Notes: generated from the letters alone by a model not told the origin. 18,665 nt of DNA from an uncultured Veillonella sp. (GCA_902478055.1 CABSJL010000022.1:1-18665); one strand, 5' to 3'. Counted from the stretch's first letter, positions 1 through 7,351 are shown. Translations and numbers: made by a program.

Positions 1-53
1 ATTGCTGCTACCGCTACGAGGGCGATGGCTGTCAATTTTTTGAACTTAAACAT
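1..53 (-). CDS. N-terminal fragment of an exported protein or lipoprotein
   Basis: Only the first 17 codons are inside the window. They read MFKFKKLTAIALVAVAA: a short basic n-region followed by a hydrophobic alanine/valine-rich core, which is a Sec signal peptide. An AGGAGG ribosome-binding site sits 5 nt upstream of the ATG (complement of 59-64). The cleavage site or lipobox lies outside the window, so lipoprotein and cleaved secreted protein cannot be told apart. The gene is divergent from the M20 hydrolase, which could fit a solute-binding protein, but that is only a guess from context. Confidence 0.7.
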   Translation of the reverse strand, partial: MFKFKKLTAIALVAVAA

Positions 54-102
54 AGAAACCTCCTCAAACATCCATATACATGGTTTATCAAATTCTGTTT
101 AT

Positions 103-131
103 ATTGTACGGAATTTTACAATAATAGGCAA
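103..131 (-). promoter_or_regulatory. Candidate sigma-70 promoter for the leftward exported-protein gene
   Basis: On the minus strand a TTGCCT -35 box (complement of 126-131) is followed after exactly 17 nt by a TACAAT -10 box (complement of 103-108). This predicts a start near 96 and a leader of about 43 nt. The matches are 4/6 and 5/6 to consensus. The rest of 54-303 is very AT-rich. A TATAAT at 140-145 could be the -10 box of a promoter for the rightward M20 gene, but its -35 region is poor. Confidence 0.45.
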
Positions 132-303
132 TAACATTGTATAATTAAGAGTAAATGAGTTTTATATTTATCATTATATTTAAAATTTTTATTTAAGATG
201 GCTCTCTCTTAGGCCATACTTTGTAGTAATATAACTTTTTCTATTTTAGGTTGTAGAGCATCTTCATTCTTTACAATCATTGGCGTATATACATGGAGGC
301 ACT

Positions 304-1485
304 ATGTCCCTTACGAATACCTTTTCTGATCTTTGTAAAAGCTTCACACCTGATGCGTTTGCCATCAATTATACATTAGCTAAGAATCCTGAACTGTCGA
401 GTCATGAATTTGAGTCCGTTAAAACGATTGGCGCTGTTCTTGAAAAACATGGCATGGATGTAACCTATGAATTCTGTAATTTGCCAACAGCGTTCAAGGC
501 TTCTGCTGTGAAAGTAGATCATCCAAAAGGTCGTTTGGCAATTTTATGTGAATATGATGCACTCCCTGAAGTAGGCCATGCATGTGGTCACTCTGCTAGT
601 GGTTCTATGAGTGTTCTGGCAGCATTAACACTACATAAAATGAAACAAGACGGCGTTGCTTTCAATATGGACATCGATATCATCGGTACACCTGATGAAG
701 AAGCCACAGGTTGCAAGGTAGATATGTGTAATGCAGGGGTGTTTAAAGACTATGATTTTGTTATCATGGTTCATCTTGATGGGGAAGAAACACGACCTAA
801 TTCACAATTTTTGGCCCTCGACTGCTTCCGCGCTCGCTATCACGGTAAACCAGCTCATGCAGCTGGTGAGCCTTGGAATGGTATCAATGCGGTAAATGGG
901 GTACAACTCGCTATTCATGCGATGGATATGATGCGTCAACAAGTACGGCCTGAAAGTCGTATTGGCACATGGATCATTGCCGGTGGTACTGCATCCAATG
1001 TCATTCCTGAATTCGGCGAATTAGAGGTAACCGTGCGCCATACAGAGCGTGAATATTTGAATGGTTTATCTGAACAGATTAAGAACATCTTTGAAGGTGC
1101 TGCCCTCTGTACAGGTACAACAGTAGATGTAGAGTTTTACGGTAATCCTTATGATGATATGAACCAAAACCATAGAGGTACCGTTCTCATTGAAGACGTA
1201 ATGTCCGATATGGGCATTGATTTCAAACCAGGCCCAGCAGATATTGGGGGAAGCTCAGACATTGGTAATGTTAGCTACCAATGCGCTGCATTCCATCCAA
1301 AATTGCGCCTTGCAGGGGAGGACAAGGTGTGCCACTCTAAAGAATTCGCTGCGGCTATGCTAGAATCCACCATTGAACAAACAATTGTGGATGGTGCCAA
1401 CATTATAGGCCGCACCTTGTTACGATTGGTAGAAAATCCAGCTGTATTAGAAGAAATCGTAGCTGAATTTAATGCAACTAAATAA
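304..1485 (+). CDS. M20 family metallo-amidohydrolase (M20D, AbgB/PM20D2-like)
   Basis: Predicted cytosolic metal-dependent amidohydrolase/dipeptidase of 393 residues, the usual size for peptidase family M20D. Motifs in order: EYDALPEVGHACGH around residues 83-96 (metal-binding Cys/His), GTPDEE around 128-133 (catalytic glutamates), MVHLDG around 155-160, HGKPAHAA around 180-187 at the start of the lid/dimerisation domain, and a C-terminal GGSSDIGNVS followed by a late His in AAFHP. The spacing resembles p-aminobenzoyl-glutamate hydrolase subunit AbgB and Xaa-Arg dipeptidase PM20D2, so an N-acyl or dipeptide substrate is likely; the exact substrate is unknown. I chose the ATG at 304 because GGAGG lies at 295-299; an in-frame TTG at 280 has no ribosome-binding site. 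It stands alone and converges with the next gene, overlapping its end by 8 bp. Confidence 0.88.
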   Translation: MSLTNTFSDLCKSFTPDAFAINYTLAKNPELSSHEFESVKTIGAVLEKHGMDVTYEFCNLPTAFKASAVKVDHPKGRLAILCEYDALPEVGHACGHSASGSMSVLAALTLHKMKQDGVAFNMDIDIIGTPDEEATGCKVDMCNAGVFKDYDFVIMVHLDGEETRPNSQFLALDCFRARYHGKPAHAAGEPWNGINAVNGVQLAIHAMDMMRQQVRPESRIGTWIIAGGTASNVIPEFGELEVTVRHTEREYLNGLSEQIKNIFEGAALCTGTTVDVEFYGNPYDDMNQNHRGTVLIEDVMSDMGIDFKPGPADIGGSSDIGNVSYQCAAFHPKLRLAGEDKVCHSKEFAAAMLESTIEQTIVDGANIIGRTLLRLVENPAVLEEIVAEFNATK

Positions 1486-1804
1486 AGCGTTTTCTATATC
1501 TATCAGGATGGCTGTAATAGTGTAGGTAGAATTCGTGGTCTTTTTCAGAATTCTTGATTATAGATGATAATGAGATATTTCCGTTTATGAAGCTCTGAAT
1601 CTTGGTGAAATAGGCACCTAACTCACGTTCGTGATAATAGAGCGCCCAGACCACGTTATTTCCAGCGATGACTGGGATATACTTAAACTCAAGAAATTCA
1701 AATAAACCGGCTATGGTAATATCATCTGGTACGGTAAATTCTTCGCGATGATGATTCATATCATCGCCTGCACAAACTGCATCTCTATCCATTATGATGC
1801 GCAT
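1478..1804 (-). CDS. Small protein of unknown function (108 aa)
   Basis: I do not recognise a family. The protein is 108 residues and soluble-looking, with no signal peptide or membrane segment. It opens MRIIMDRDAVCAGDD, then has a short His/Glu stretch, a hydrophobic middle (YIPVIAGNNVVWAL at about 42-55) and an aromatic/basic tail (HYYSHPDRYRKRF). The single Cys and the early Asp/His residues could bind a metal, but nothing shows it. AGGAAG lies about 9 nt before the ATG. The stop codon falls inside the last codons of the convergent M20 gene (8-bp overlap), and no terminator is visible between them. An internal ATG at 1792 is a possible alternative start. Confidence 0.65.
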   Translation of the reverse strand: MRIIMDRDAVCAGDDMNHHREEFTVPDDITIAGLFEFLEFKYIPVIAGNNVVWALYYHERELGAYFTKIQSFINGNISLSSIIKNSEKDHEFYLHYYSHPDRYRKRFI

Positions 1805-1953
1805 ATAGTTTCACTTCCTATCTATGATTTATATACTGTCGTTGTCTTACATATTATCTGTGTATTCTTTTAACAGATATATTTGTAACTATTACTGTAC
1901 TACTGATTTACAATAATATCTATCCATTTATATACCATATTAAAGGAGGCTTT

Positions 1954-3090
1954 ATGTCTTCAACTGAAACATTAGAAATTAAAAATTATATAGGTCTTAC
2001 CGGTGATAAACCCATCCGATTCATTGCATCCGATGTAGATGGCACCTTGGTTAACGATGCGAAAGCAATCCCTGATGAGGCTATCGAGGCTATTCGTGCT
2101 GCTCGTGAAAGTGGCATTCGTGTAGCTATCGCTTCTGGTCGTGCTTGGAATGAGATGAACGATGTTATCGAGAAATTACCATGTTTACGCTATTTCATGT
2201 GTACCAATGGTGCTTATGTAATGGATAAGGAAGAAAAACGTTCGCTGTTCCATGTAACATTTGATAAAGAACAAGCCATTTATTTATTGCGTAAACTTTT
2301 AACCTATGGCGTTTATGTAGAGGCCTATGTGAAAGACAAAATCTTTGGCATGTATCCGCCGTCTCGATGCATTACACCGGAACGTTTATGTGCTTGTGCA
2401 GATGAACGTAATGAGGGCGATGACAGTAATACAAAGAGTTCTCATAGCGTAATGAATAATCATATTTCTGCTGATACAGAAGGTCATCTGCCAGGTGAAA
2501 CGCATGATCACTATGCCTTAGCCGAAGGTGATGAAGCAGCGAATATAAATATGTCTGAGTGTGAAGTGGAACAGTCTAATTTCTTCTTTAGACCTAATAT
2601 TCGCCCATTTATCTTGGCAACACGTACGATGGTTCCTGATTTATTAGCTCATATGGAAGCCTTAGACGAAGGCCCTGAAAAGATGCAAATCTTCTATGGT
2701 GACGAGCCTATGCGTCAACGCATCTTACAAGACTTACGCGATGAATACCAAGGTATGTCTCACGATGGTACAGGCCGTGAACGTTTTTATGATGTACTAC
2801 TTTCTAGTGAAGGTAACTTAGAATTCGTATTACCACATACCACAAAAGGTACAGCCGTAGAAGCTTTAGCAAATCACTGGGGCTTTAGTCCGGACGAAGT
2901 AATGACACTCGGTGACAGTGAAAACGACCTATCTATGCTGCGCTTTGCAGGCGCTGGCGTTGCTATGGGAAATGGTAAACCGAATATTAAAGAAGCAGCA
3001 CGCTACGTGACTACAGATAATAACCACCAAGGCGTGGCAAAGGCTATCTATTCAGCTATTGCGTATAACAATAAATTACTTAAAAAATAA
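1954..3090 (+). CDS. Cof-type HAD-IIB sugar-phosphatase-like hydrolase with a long cap insertion
   Basis: Haloacid dehalogenase superfamily phosphatase of 378 residues. Motif I is DVDGT at residues 27-31 (nucleophile Asp27, acid/base Asp29), motif II is SGR at 61-63, the motif III lysine is probably Lys298 (TTKGTA), and motif IV is GDSEND at 320-325. The C-terminal signature AGAGVAMGNGKPNIKEAA is typical of Cof/YidA-type enzymes, which dephosphorylate sugar phosphates, flavin nucleotides or similar small molecules. Family members are usually about 260-290 residues. The excess is mostly a hydrophilic, Asp/Glu/His/Asn/Ser-rich block at about 146-208 inside the type IIB cap, which should modify substrate access. 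A strong AAAGGAGG (1942-1949) sets the start. Confidence 0.88.
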   Translation: MSSTETLEIKNYIGLTGDKPIRFIASDVDGTLVNDAKAIPDEAIEAIRAARESGIRVAIASGRAWNEMNDVIEKLPCLRYFMCTNGAYVMDKEEKRSLFHVTFDKEQAIYLLRKLLTYGVYVEAYVKDKIFGMYPPSRCITPERLCACADERNEGDDSNTKSSHSVMNNHISADTEGHLPGETHDHYALAEGDEAANINMSECEVEQSNFFFRPNIRPFILATRTMVPDLLAHMEALDEGPEKMQIFYGDEPMRQRILQDLRDEYQGMSHDGTGRERFYDVLLSSEGNLEFVLPHTTKGTAVEALANHWGFSPDEVMTLGDSENDLSMLRFAGAGVAMGNGKPNIKEAARYVTTDNNHQGVAKAIYSAIAYNNKLLKK

Positions 3091-3110
3091 TAATCATATC
3101 TAACATTAAA

Positions 3111-3214
3111 GATACTACCAGTTAAAAATAAATGATTCTAATCTGGATTGTGCTTAATATATGTAAATCTGAAATACTACCAGTTAAAAATAAATACTTT
3201 TAACTGGTAGTATC
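3111..3214. repeat. Duplicated hairpin: two copies of a 22-bp arm and one complementary arm
   Basis: A 22-bp sequence beginning ATACTACCAGTTAAAA occurs at 3112-3133 and again at 3174-3195, 62 bp apart. The second copy folds with 3198-3213 into a perfect 16-bp stem with an 8-nt loop. The first copy, with G3111, could pair 17 bp with the same right arm (3198-3214). After the first copy, 3134-3147 looks like a decayed right arm (AATCTGG). The hairpin lies between the HAD phosphatase and ferredoxin genes. It may act as a transcript terminator or 3' stabiliser, although the T-tract is poor. Confidence 0.7.
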
Positions 3215-3275
3215 TGAAAAACTATATATATATTCGTTTGTCGGGGTATATCAAAACAGCAGGAGGTGATGTAGA

Positions 3276-3473
3276 ATGGGGAAGCTCAAATTTTATATTG
3301 ATGATACATGCGTTAAATGTGGTGCGTGTGCTGTAGATTGCCCCGTTCAATGCATCACCAAAGGGGAGACTCGATTTAATATTGGAAAAGGCTGTATCGG
3401 CTGTGGCGATTGTTATTCCATCTGTCCTGTAGGGGCCGTTAAAATGTCTAAACGCGAGGATCATAAAGAATAG
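3276..3473 (+). CDS. Small 2[4Fe-4S] ferredoxin
   Basis: A 65-residue electron carrier with two clostridial-type cluster motifs: Cys12, 15, 18 and 22 (CxxCxxCxxxCP) and Cys40, 43, 46 and 50 (same pattern). One extra cysteine lies at residue 26. There is no signal peptide, so it is cytoplasmic. The ribosome-binding site AGGAGGTGAT at 3261-3270 is an almost perfect anti-16S match and predicts high expression. No partner oxidoreductase is adjacent; such single ferredoxins serve pyruvate:ferredoxin oxidoreductase, hydrogenases or CO dehydrogenase in anaerobes. A link to the cooS gene about 15 kb away is possible but unsupported. Confidence 0.92.
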   Translation: MGKLKFYIDDTCVKCGACAVDCPVQCITKGETRFNIGKGCIGCGDCYSICPVGAVKMSKREDHKE

Positions 3474-3589
3474 GATTTAACATAAAGAGCTGGCCAGAGT
3501 AGGGGATAGCTGGTAGTTGTTGGAATAGGTTAGGTTCATTTCAGGAAAATATATTAAAATCCGAACGTTAAAATCTTTTTTATAAATTT

Positions 3590-3631
3590 CATACGGGATA
3601 TATGGAGTCCATATACTTCGTATGGTATAAT
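3590..3631 (+). promoter_or_regulatory. guaA promoter with nested inverted repeats
   Basis: An extended -10 element (TGgTATAAT, hexamer 3626-3631) is preceded by a poor -35 region. Just upstream is the palindrome ATATGGA-G-TCCATAT (3600-3614), nested inside CATACG (3590-3595) and CGTATG (3619-3624). The placement over the -35/spacer suits a repressor or activator operator. Further down, GCGTTTT (about 3651-3657) can pair with AAAACGC in the leader before the guaA start. No known riboswitch consensus was recognised in 3474-3746. Confidence 0.5.
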
Positions 3632-3746
3632 GAAATGTAATGAAATTTAGCGTTTTGCTCTAGAAAACGCACCGCCAGTACAGAAATGTAAGGGTATTAA
3701 AAAATAGTGAATATACTTTCACAAATAGATGCATATGGAGGAAGGC

Positions 3747-5282
3747 ATGGAAAACAAGGAATTTGTTATTGTTGTTGACTTTGGTGGTCAATATAATCAA
3801 TTGATCGCGCGCCGTGTTCGTGAAAATCACGTATACTGCGAAGTATATCCATACAACAAAGCGCTGGACAAAATTAAAGAATTAAAACCGCAAGGTATCA
3901 TCTTCACAGGTGGCCCTAACAGCGTGTATGAAGAAAACTCTCCAAAAATCGAAAAAGAGATTTTTGAACTTGGTATTCCAGTTCTTGGCATGTGCTATGG
4001 TATGCAATTTATGGCGCATACATTGGGTGGCGAAGTTAAATCTGCTGATAACCGTGAGTTTGGTAAAACACCTACTAAAGTGGATACTACATCTCCATTG
4101 TTCAAAGGCTTGGACGAAGACCAAGTTGTGTGGATGTCTCACGTTGACTATGTAGCAAAAGTTCCTGAAGGGTTCGAAATCATTGCGCACACAAAAGACT
4201 GCCCTGTTGCATCTATGCAAAATAAAGAACGCAAATTATACGCTATGCAATATCATGCAGAAGTATTGCATACTGAACATGGTAAAGAAATGCTTCACAA
4301 CTTCTTGTATGAAGTGTGCGGCTTCACAGGCACATGGACAATGGCAAACTATGCAAAAACTGCTATTGATGAAATCCGTAACACTGTAGGCGATGGTAAA
4401 GTATTATTAGCATTGTCTGGCGGTGTAGATAGCTCCGTTGCGGCAGCTCTTATTTCTAAAGCTGTTGGCGACCAATTGACTTGTATCTTTGTTGACCATG
4501 GTTTAATGCGTAAAAACGAAGGCGACGAAGTTGAAGCAGCTTTCAAAGATTCCGGCATGCATTTCATCCGCGTCGATGCGGAAAAACGTTTCTTAGATAA
4601 ATTGGCTGGTCTTGAAGATCCAGAAGCTAAACGTAAAGCTATCGGCGAAGAATTCATCCGCGTATTCGAAGACGAAGGCCGTAAAATCGGTTCCGTTGAC
4701 TTCTTGGCACAAGGTACAATTTACCCTGACGTTATCGAATCCGGTACTGGCGAAGCTGAAGTTATCAAATCTCACCACAACGTAGGCGGCTTGCCTGCAG
4801 TTGTAGACTTCAAAGGCCTTATCGAACCATTGCGCAACCTCTTCAAAGACGAAGTACGTGAACTTGGTTCTGAATTAGGTTTGGCTGACTATCTCGTATG
4901 GCGTCAACCATTCCCAGGTCCTGGTCTTGCTATTCGCGTAATGGGCGAAATCACGAAAGACAAACTCGACATCTTGCGTGATGCGGACTACATCTTCCGT
5001 GACGAAATTGCAAAAGCTGGTCTTGATCGTAGCATCAACCAATACTTTGCAGTATTAACATCTACACGTACTGTAGGCGTTATGGGTGACTTCCGTACAT
5101 ACGATTACACATTGGCATTGCGTGGCGTAACAACAACAGACTTCATGACTGCTGACTGGGCACGCATCCCTTACGACGTATTGGACACAATCTCCCGTCG
5201 TATCGTAAACGAAGTACAACACATCAACCGTATCGTGTATGATATTACATCTAAACCACCTGCTACAATTGAGTGGGAATAA
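3747..5282 (+). CDS. guaA: GMP synthase [glutamine-hydrolysing]
   Basis: Converts XMP, glutamine and ATP to GMP, glutamate, AMP and PPi, the last step of de novo guanine nucleotide synthesis in the cytosol. It is 511 residues, the standard length. The N-terminal class I glutamine amidotransferase domain (about 1-190) has the triad Cys83 (GMCYGMQ), His170 and Glu172 (YHAEV). The ATP-pyrophosphatase domain follows, with the P-loop SGGVDSS at about 224-230. The C-terminal dimerisation domain ends KPPATIEWE, as in family members. The ATG at 3747 is preferred because GGAGGAAGG lies directly before it (3737-3745); the earlier in-frame ATGs at 3729 and 3735 lack a ribosome-binding site. It is a single-gene unit with its own promoter and terminator. 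Confidence 0.97.
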   Translation: MENKEFVIVVDFGGQYNQLIARRVRENHVYCEVYPYNKALDKIKELKPQGIIFTGGPNSVYEENSPKIEKEIFELGIPVLGMCYGMQFMAHTLGGEVKSADNREFGKTPTKVDTTSPLFKGLDEDQVVWMSHVDYVAKVPEGFEIIAHTKDCPVASMQNKERKLYAMQYHAEVLHTEHGKEMLHNFLYEVCGFTGTWTMANYAKTAIDEIRNTVGDGKVLLALSGGVDSSVAAALISKAVGDQLTCIFVDHGLMRKNEGDEVEAAFKDSGMHFIRVDAEKRFLDKLAGLEDPEAKRKAIGEEFIRVFEDEGRKIGSVDFLAQGTIYPDVIESGTGEAEVIKSHHNVGGLPAVVDFKGLIEPLRNLFKDEVRELGSELGLADYLVWRQPFPGPGLAIRVMGEITKDKLDILRDADYIFRDEIAKAGLDRSINQYFAVLTSTRTVGVMGDFRTYDYTLALRGVTTTDFMTADWARIPYDVLDTISRRIVNEVQHINRIVYDITSKPPATIEWE

Positions 5283-5319
5283 AAATTAGAACAACATAGT
5301 ATTTAAAGAATACATATAC

Positions 5320-5353
5320 AAAGGCCTTTCATCATTATGGTGAGAGGCCTTTT
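5320..5353 (+). terminator. Intrinsic terminator after guaA
   Basis: AAAGGCCT (5320-5327) pairs with AGGCCTTT (5345-5352). With G-T wobbles the stem extends to about 14 bp around an ATTAT loop and ends in a short T run. It lies 37 bp after the guaA stop. Confidence 0.85.
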
Positions 5354-5419
5354 GTGAAAGTAGTAGTTGCTCTAATTTATTTTGTTGTTGCTAGTAGATA
5401 TCTTTAAGGAAATAAGGGT

Positions 5420-5938
5420 ATGGAAACCATAAAAGAATTTTTAGTTAGTGACATATATTTAGATATTATAAAAGAACTAGGTGTAGACAACTTTAATCAA
5501 GATGTACAAAGTGTTGAAGTAGAAGAGCTAAAAAATCGATTAAGTCAGAGACAATTCTTACTAGAAGGCTTTAATTGTAAGGTGCTTTCAGAAAAAGAGA
5601 TGGTGCAGTTTTACGAGCAAATGATAGAAGCATATGGAAAAGATATTATCGTTTGGTCTAAAAAGTTTTTGCAATATAGCGACGATACTATTGAGGAGTA
5701 TCCTGATGGAGAATTTCCAAAAGGAGAGGAAATATCTGAGGAGGATGTATCAACTACAATTGAAATAGGAAAATACTCTATAACAAGTATTGGTTTGTAT
5801 ATAATTGAATTTGACCTCTTGAAGAATCATCAAGAGATAGTAGCTGACTATTATAAAAGATTGGGCATTCCTCGGGCCATGAAATATGCAAAAGACATGA
5901 TAGCATTTTATAAAGAGGTTTTTACTTTAGGTATTTAA
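5420..5938 (+). CDS. Acidic protein of unknown function (172 aa), possible immunity-type protein
   Basis: No family recognised. The protein is soluble-looking, 172 residues, strongly acidic, and lacks a signal peptide or transmembrane segment. A Glu/Asp-rich segment (about 93-115, DDTIEEYPDGEFPKGEEISEE split by a few neutral residues) separates an N-terminal helical half from a C-terminal half ending in YYKRLGIPRAMKYAKDMI. The upstream AAGGAAATAAGGGT is a modest ribosome-binding site. It is followed by its own terminator and then by two more small acidic genes. Size, acidity, AT-rich coding and clustering resemble immunity genes of polymorphic-toxin loci, but no toxin is in view, so this is only a suggestion. 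Confidence 0.6.
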   Translation: METIKEFLVSDIYLDIIKELGVDNFNQDVQSVEVEELKNRLSQRQFLLEGFNCKVLSEKEMVQFYEQMIEAYGKDIIVWSKKFLQYSDDTIEEYPDGEFPKGEEISEEDVSTTIEIGKYSITSIGLYIIEFDLLKNHQEIVADYYKRLGIPRAMKYAKDMIAFYKEVFTLGI

Positions 5939-5950
5939 ATATTAATGATT

Positions 5951-5977
5951 GAGGGCTGTTTTGTTACAGCCTCTTTT
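5951..5977 (+). terminator. Intrinsic terminator after the 172-aa gene
   Basis: GAGGGCTGT (5951-5959) pairs with ACAGCCTC (5966-5973), with one bulged G, and is followed by TTTT. An ORF frame runs through it, but the terminator argues that the next gene does not start this early. Confidence 0.75.
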
Positions 5978-5997
5978 ATGTTATACAAAAAAATTGG

Positions 5998-6003
5998 TAT
6001 ACT
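5998..6003 (+). promoter_or_regulatory. Candidate extended -10 promoter for the next two small genes
   Basis: TATACT at 5998-6003 is preceded by TGG, giving the TGnTATACT extended -10 form. It lies directly downstream of the previous terminator and about 50 bp before the ATG at 6056. No good -35 box is present. The assignment is tentative. Confidence 0.35.
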
Positions 6004-6055
6004 GATTTTAAGTTATAGATTTTGGTTTAAACAGTTGTTTGAAAATAGAGGTTCT

Positions 6056-6472
6056 ATGAAAACGACAAGATCTTTTGGCGAGTATCCCAAATATTCTCTC
6101 CATGATGCAAGGGTACAGAAAATAGAATATGTAGATGATAGTTTAACTTTTACCTTTGATTATATTTTTTCTTATGAGAATGGTATTGAACAGACTCATA
6201 AGGCTCAAGTTGTATTTGAAAAATGCGATGTTGATGATCTAGAAATTCTCGTCTTTAATAGTACAATATTAGACACTTTCACAGGTAAAAGAATTGAATT
6301 ACCTCAGTATCAGCAGGAGTATAGTGAAAGTGAGTTCGAGGTCATTACAGAGACTTATAACTGGGGTCGAGCTGTACTCCAAGGTTGGTTATGTACCGAA
6401 GGGAGTCCCGTACATTGTATAATGAACATATACTTTACAGGCGATATGGTATATGTAGTTGATGAGGGCTAA
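6056..6472 (+). CDS. Small acidic protein of unknown function (138 aa), possible immunity-type protein
   Basis: 138 residues from the ATG at 6056, which has AGAGG at 6047-6051. A longer reading from 5945 would run through a terminator and is rejected. The protein starts MKTTRSFGEYPKYSLHDARV and then alternates hydrophobic and charged residues (IEYVDDSLTFTFDYIF), suggesting a beta-rich fold. There is no signal peptide or membrane helix. The LHDARV..IEY..DSLTF pattern recalls small beta-sheet proteins often found beside toxin genes, but I cannot name a family with confidence. The stop codon is one base before the next ATG, so the two genes are translationally coupled and very likely one operon. 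Confidence 0.6.
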   Translation: MKTTRSFGEYPKYSLHDARVQKIEYVDDSLTFTFDYIFSYENGIEQTHKAQVVFEKCDVDDLEILVFNSTILDTFTGKRIELPQYQQEYSESEFEVITETYNWGRAVLQGWLCTEGSPVHCIMNIYFTGDMVYVVDEG

Positions 6473-6473
6473 T

Positions 6474-6803
6474 ATGAGCGATTTAGATTTTACTATTTGT
6501 TGCACCGTTACATTCTTTAGTAAGAAGATGGTGAATTCACCAAATTTAACTAATGGAAAGTATAGCCCTCAAATTGTTTTAAAAGGCATTGAGGAGCATC
6601 TTGAAGTCAACTTTATTGATGGTGAGGATGTTATCTTTGATCAGCCAATACGAGCTAATGCGCTTCCAATAAATGAGGATGTAGATTATTCTAGTTTACA
6701 AGAAGGTACTGAGTTCCTTATCATGGAAGGTAGTAATATTGTTGGAGAAGGGATTGTAAAAGAAATTTTTCAACATAAACCACATGAGAGAAAAAAATTT
6801 TAG
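6474..6803 (+). CDS. Stand-alone EF-Tu domain-3-like small protein (109 aa)
   Basis: A 109-residue protein whose whole length resembles the C-terminal beta-barrel (domain 3) of elongation factor Tu. In EF-Tu this domain opens with FxxxVxFL followed by a GYRPQF-type stretch and ends EGLRFAIREGGRTVGAGVV. Here residues 4-40 contain DFTICCTVTFF and GKYSPQIVLKG, and residues 80-104 contain LQEGTEFLIMEGSNIVGEGIV. There is no GTPase domain, so it cannot replace EF-Tu. It could mimic EF-Tu to bind an EF-Tu partner, or be a regulator or immunity protein. The ATG at 6474 has GAGGG at 6464-6468 and follows the previous stop by one base; an earlier in-frame ATG at 6459 overlaps the upstream gene and is less likely. 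Confidence 0.65.
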   Translation: MSDLDFTICCTVTFFSKKMVNSPNLTNGKYSPQIVLKGIEEHLEVNFIDGEDVIFDQPIRANALPINEDVDYSSLQEGTEFLIMEGSNIVGEGIVKEIFQHKPHERKKF

Positions 6804-6849
6804 AGTATTATATCCATTGGTGGTTCTATAATCTTAAGAAGGAGCTTTT

Positions 6850-7269
6850 ATGGCGATTACGTATACAGAAGAACGAAATTTTACGCCTCAACAAGTAGCA
6901 GAGTTGTTTCTATCTGTTCGTTGGGTAGTAGGCAAGTACCCTGAACGATTACATAAGGCTCTTATGAATTCATCGCGCGTGATTTCTGCATGGGAAGGCG
7001 ACCGTTTAGTTGGTCTTATTCGTGTCATGGACGATAGCGAGTTGGTGTGCTTCATCAATTATGTACTGGTTCATCCTGATTATCATGGCCGCGGTATTGC
7101 AGGTCATTTGCTAGAAATGGTGAAAGAGGCGTACAAGTCTTACTTGTACGTTAATGTTATGATTGGTGATAGCAAGAATGCATCATTTTACGAGAAGCAT
7201 GGCTTTAAAATAAAAGAAGATTCCTTGCCAATGCAATATCGTAATGTGCCGAAATATACAAAAAGATAA
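6850..7269 (+). CDS. GNAT family N-acetyltransferase
   Basis: A 139-residue GCN5-related N-acetyltransferase that would move an acetyl group from acetyl-CoA to an unknown amine. The acetyl-CoA-binding motif A is HPDYHGRGIAGHLLEMV at about 75-91, with the RGxG pyrophosphate loop. The beta-strand before it (LVCFINYVLV) and the C-terminal ASFYEKHGFK motif are typical. It is a single-domain cytosolic enzyme. AAGGAG at 6839-6844 sets the start. It is co-directional with the small genes upstream (46-bp gap, no terminator) and ends at a strong terminator, so read-through from that cluster is possible. Confidence 0.88.
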   Translation: MAITYTEERNFTPQQVAELFLSVRWVVGKYPERLHKALMNSSRVISAWEGDRLVGLIRVMDDSELVCFINYVLVHPDYHGRGIAGHLLEMVKEAYKSYLYVNVMIGDSKNASFYEKHGFKIKEDSLPMQYRNVPKYTKR

Positions 7270-7315
7270 TTGGTGGGATAATCTGTATAGCAAGTAAGTG
7301 GTCAAATTGTTAATA

Positions 7316-7351
7316 AAAGGCTACACGTACATAGCGTTACGTGTAGCCTTT
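7316..7351 (+). terminator. Strong intrinsic terminator
   Basis: A perfect 14-bp inverted repeat, AAAGGCTACACGTA (7316-7329) and its complement at 7338-7351, with an 8-nt loop. The A-run on the left and T-run on the right would allow function in both directions. Confidence 0.9.

Noticed and set aside
280..303. TTG start for the M20 hydrolase
   Set aside because: No ribosome-binding site at proper spacing, whereas GGAGG lies just before the ATG at 304.
3222..3464. 80-residue reverse-strand ORF over the ferredoxin gene
   Set aside because: Opposite strand of a protein with two intact [4Fe-4S] motifs and an ideal ribosome-binding site.
3474..3746. Purine riboswitch upstream of guaA
   Set aside because: The conserved purine-aptamer core was not found; only palindromes and a simple hairpin are visible.
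3882..4778. Several small ORFs on both strands inside guaA
   Set aside because: All lie within a clear GuaA reading frame with intact catalytic motifs and have no independent support.
5945..6055. N-terminal 37-residue extension of the 138-aa protein
   Set aside because: It reads straight through an intrinsic terminator and has no ribosome-binding site; the ATG at 6056 is better.
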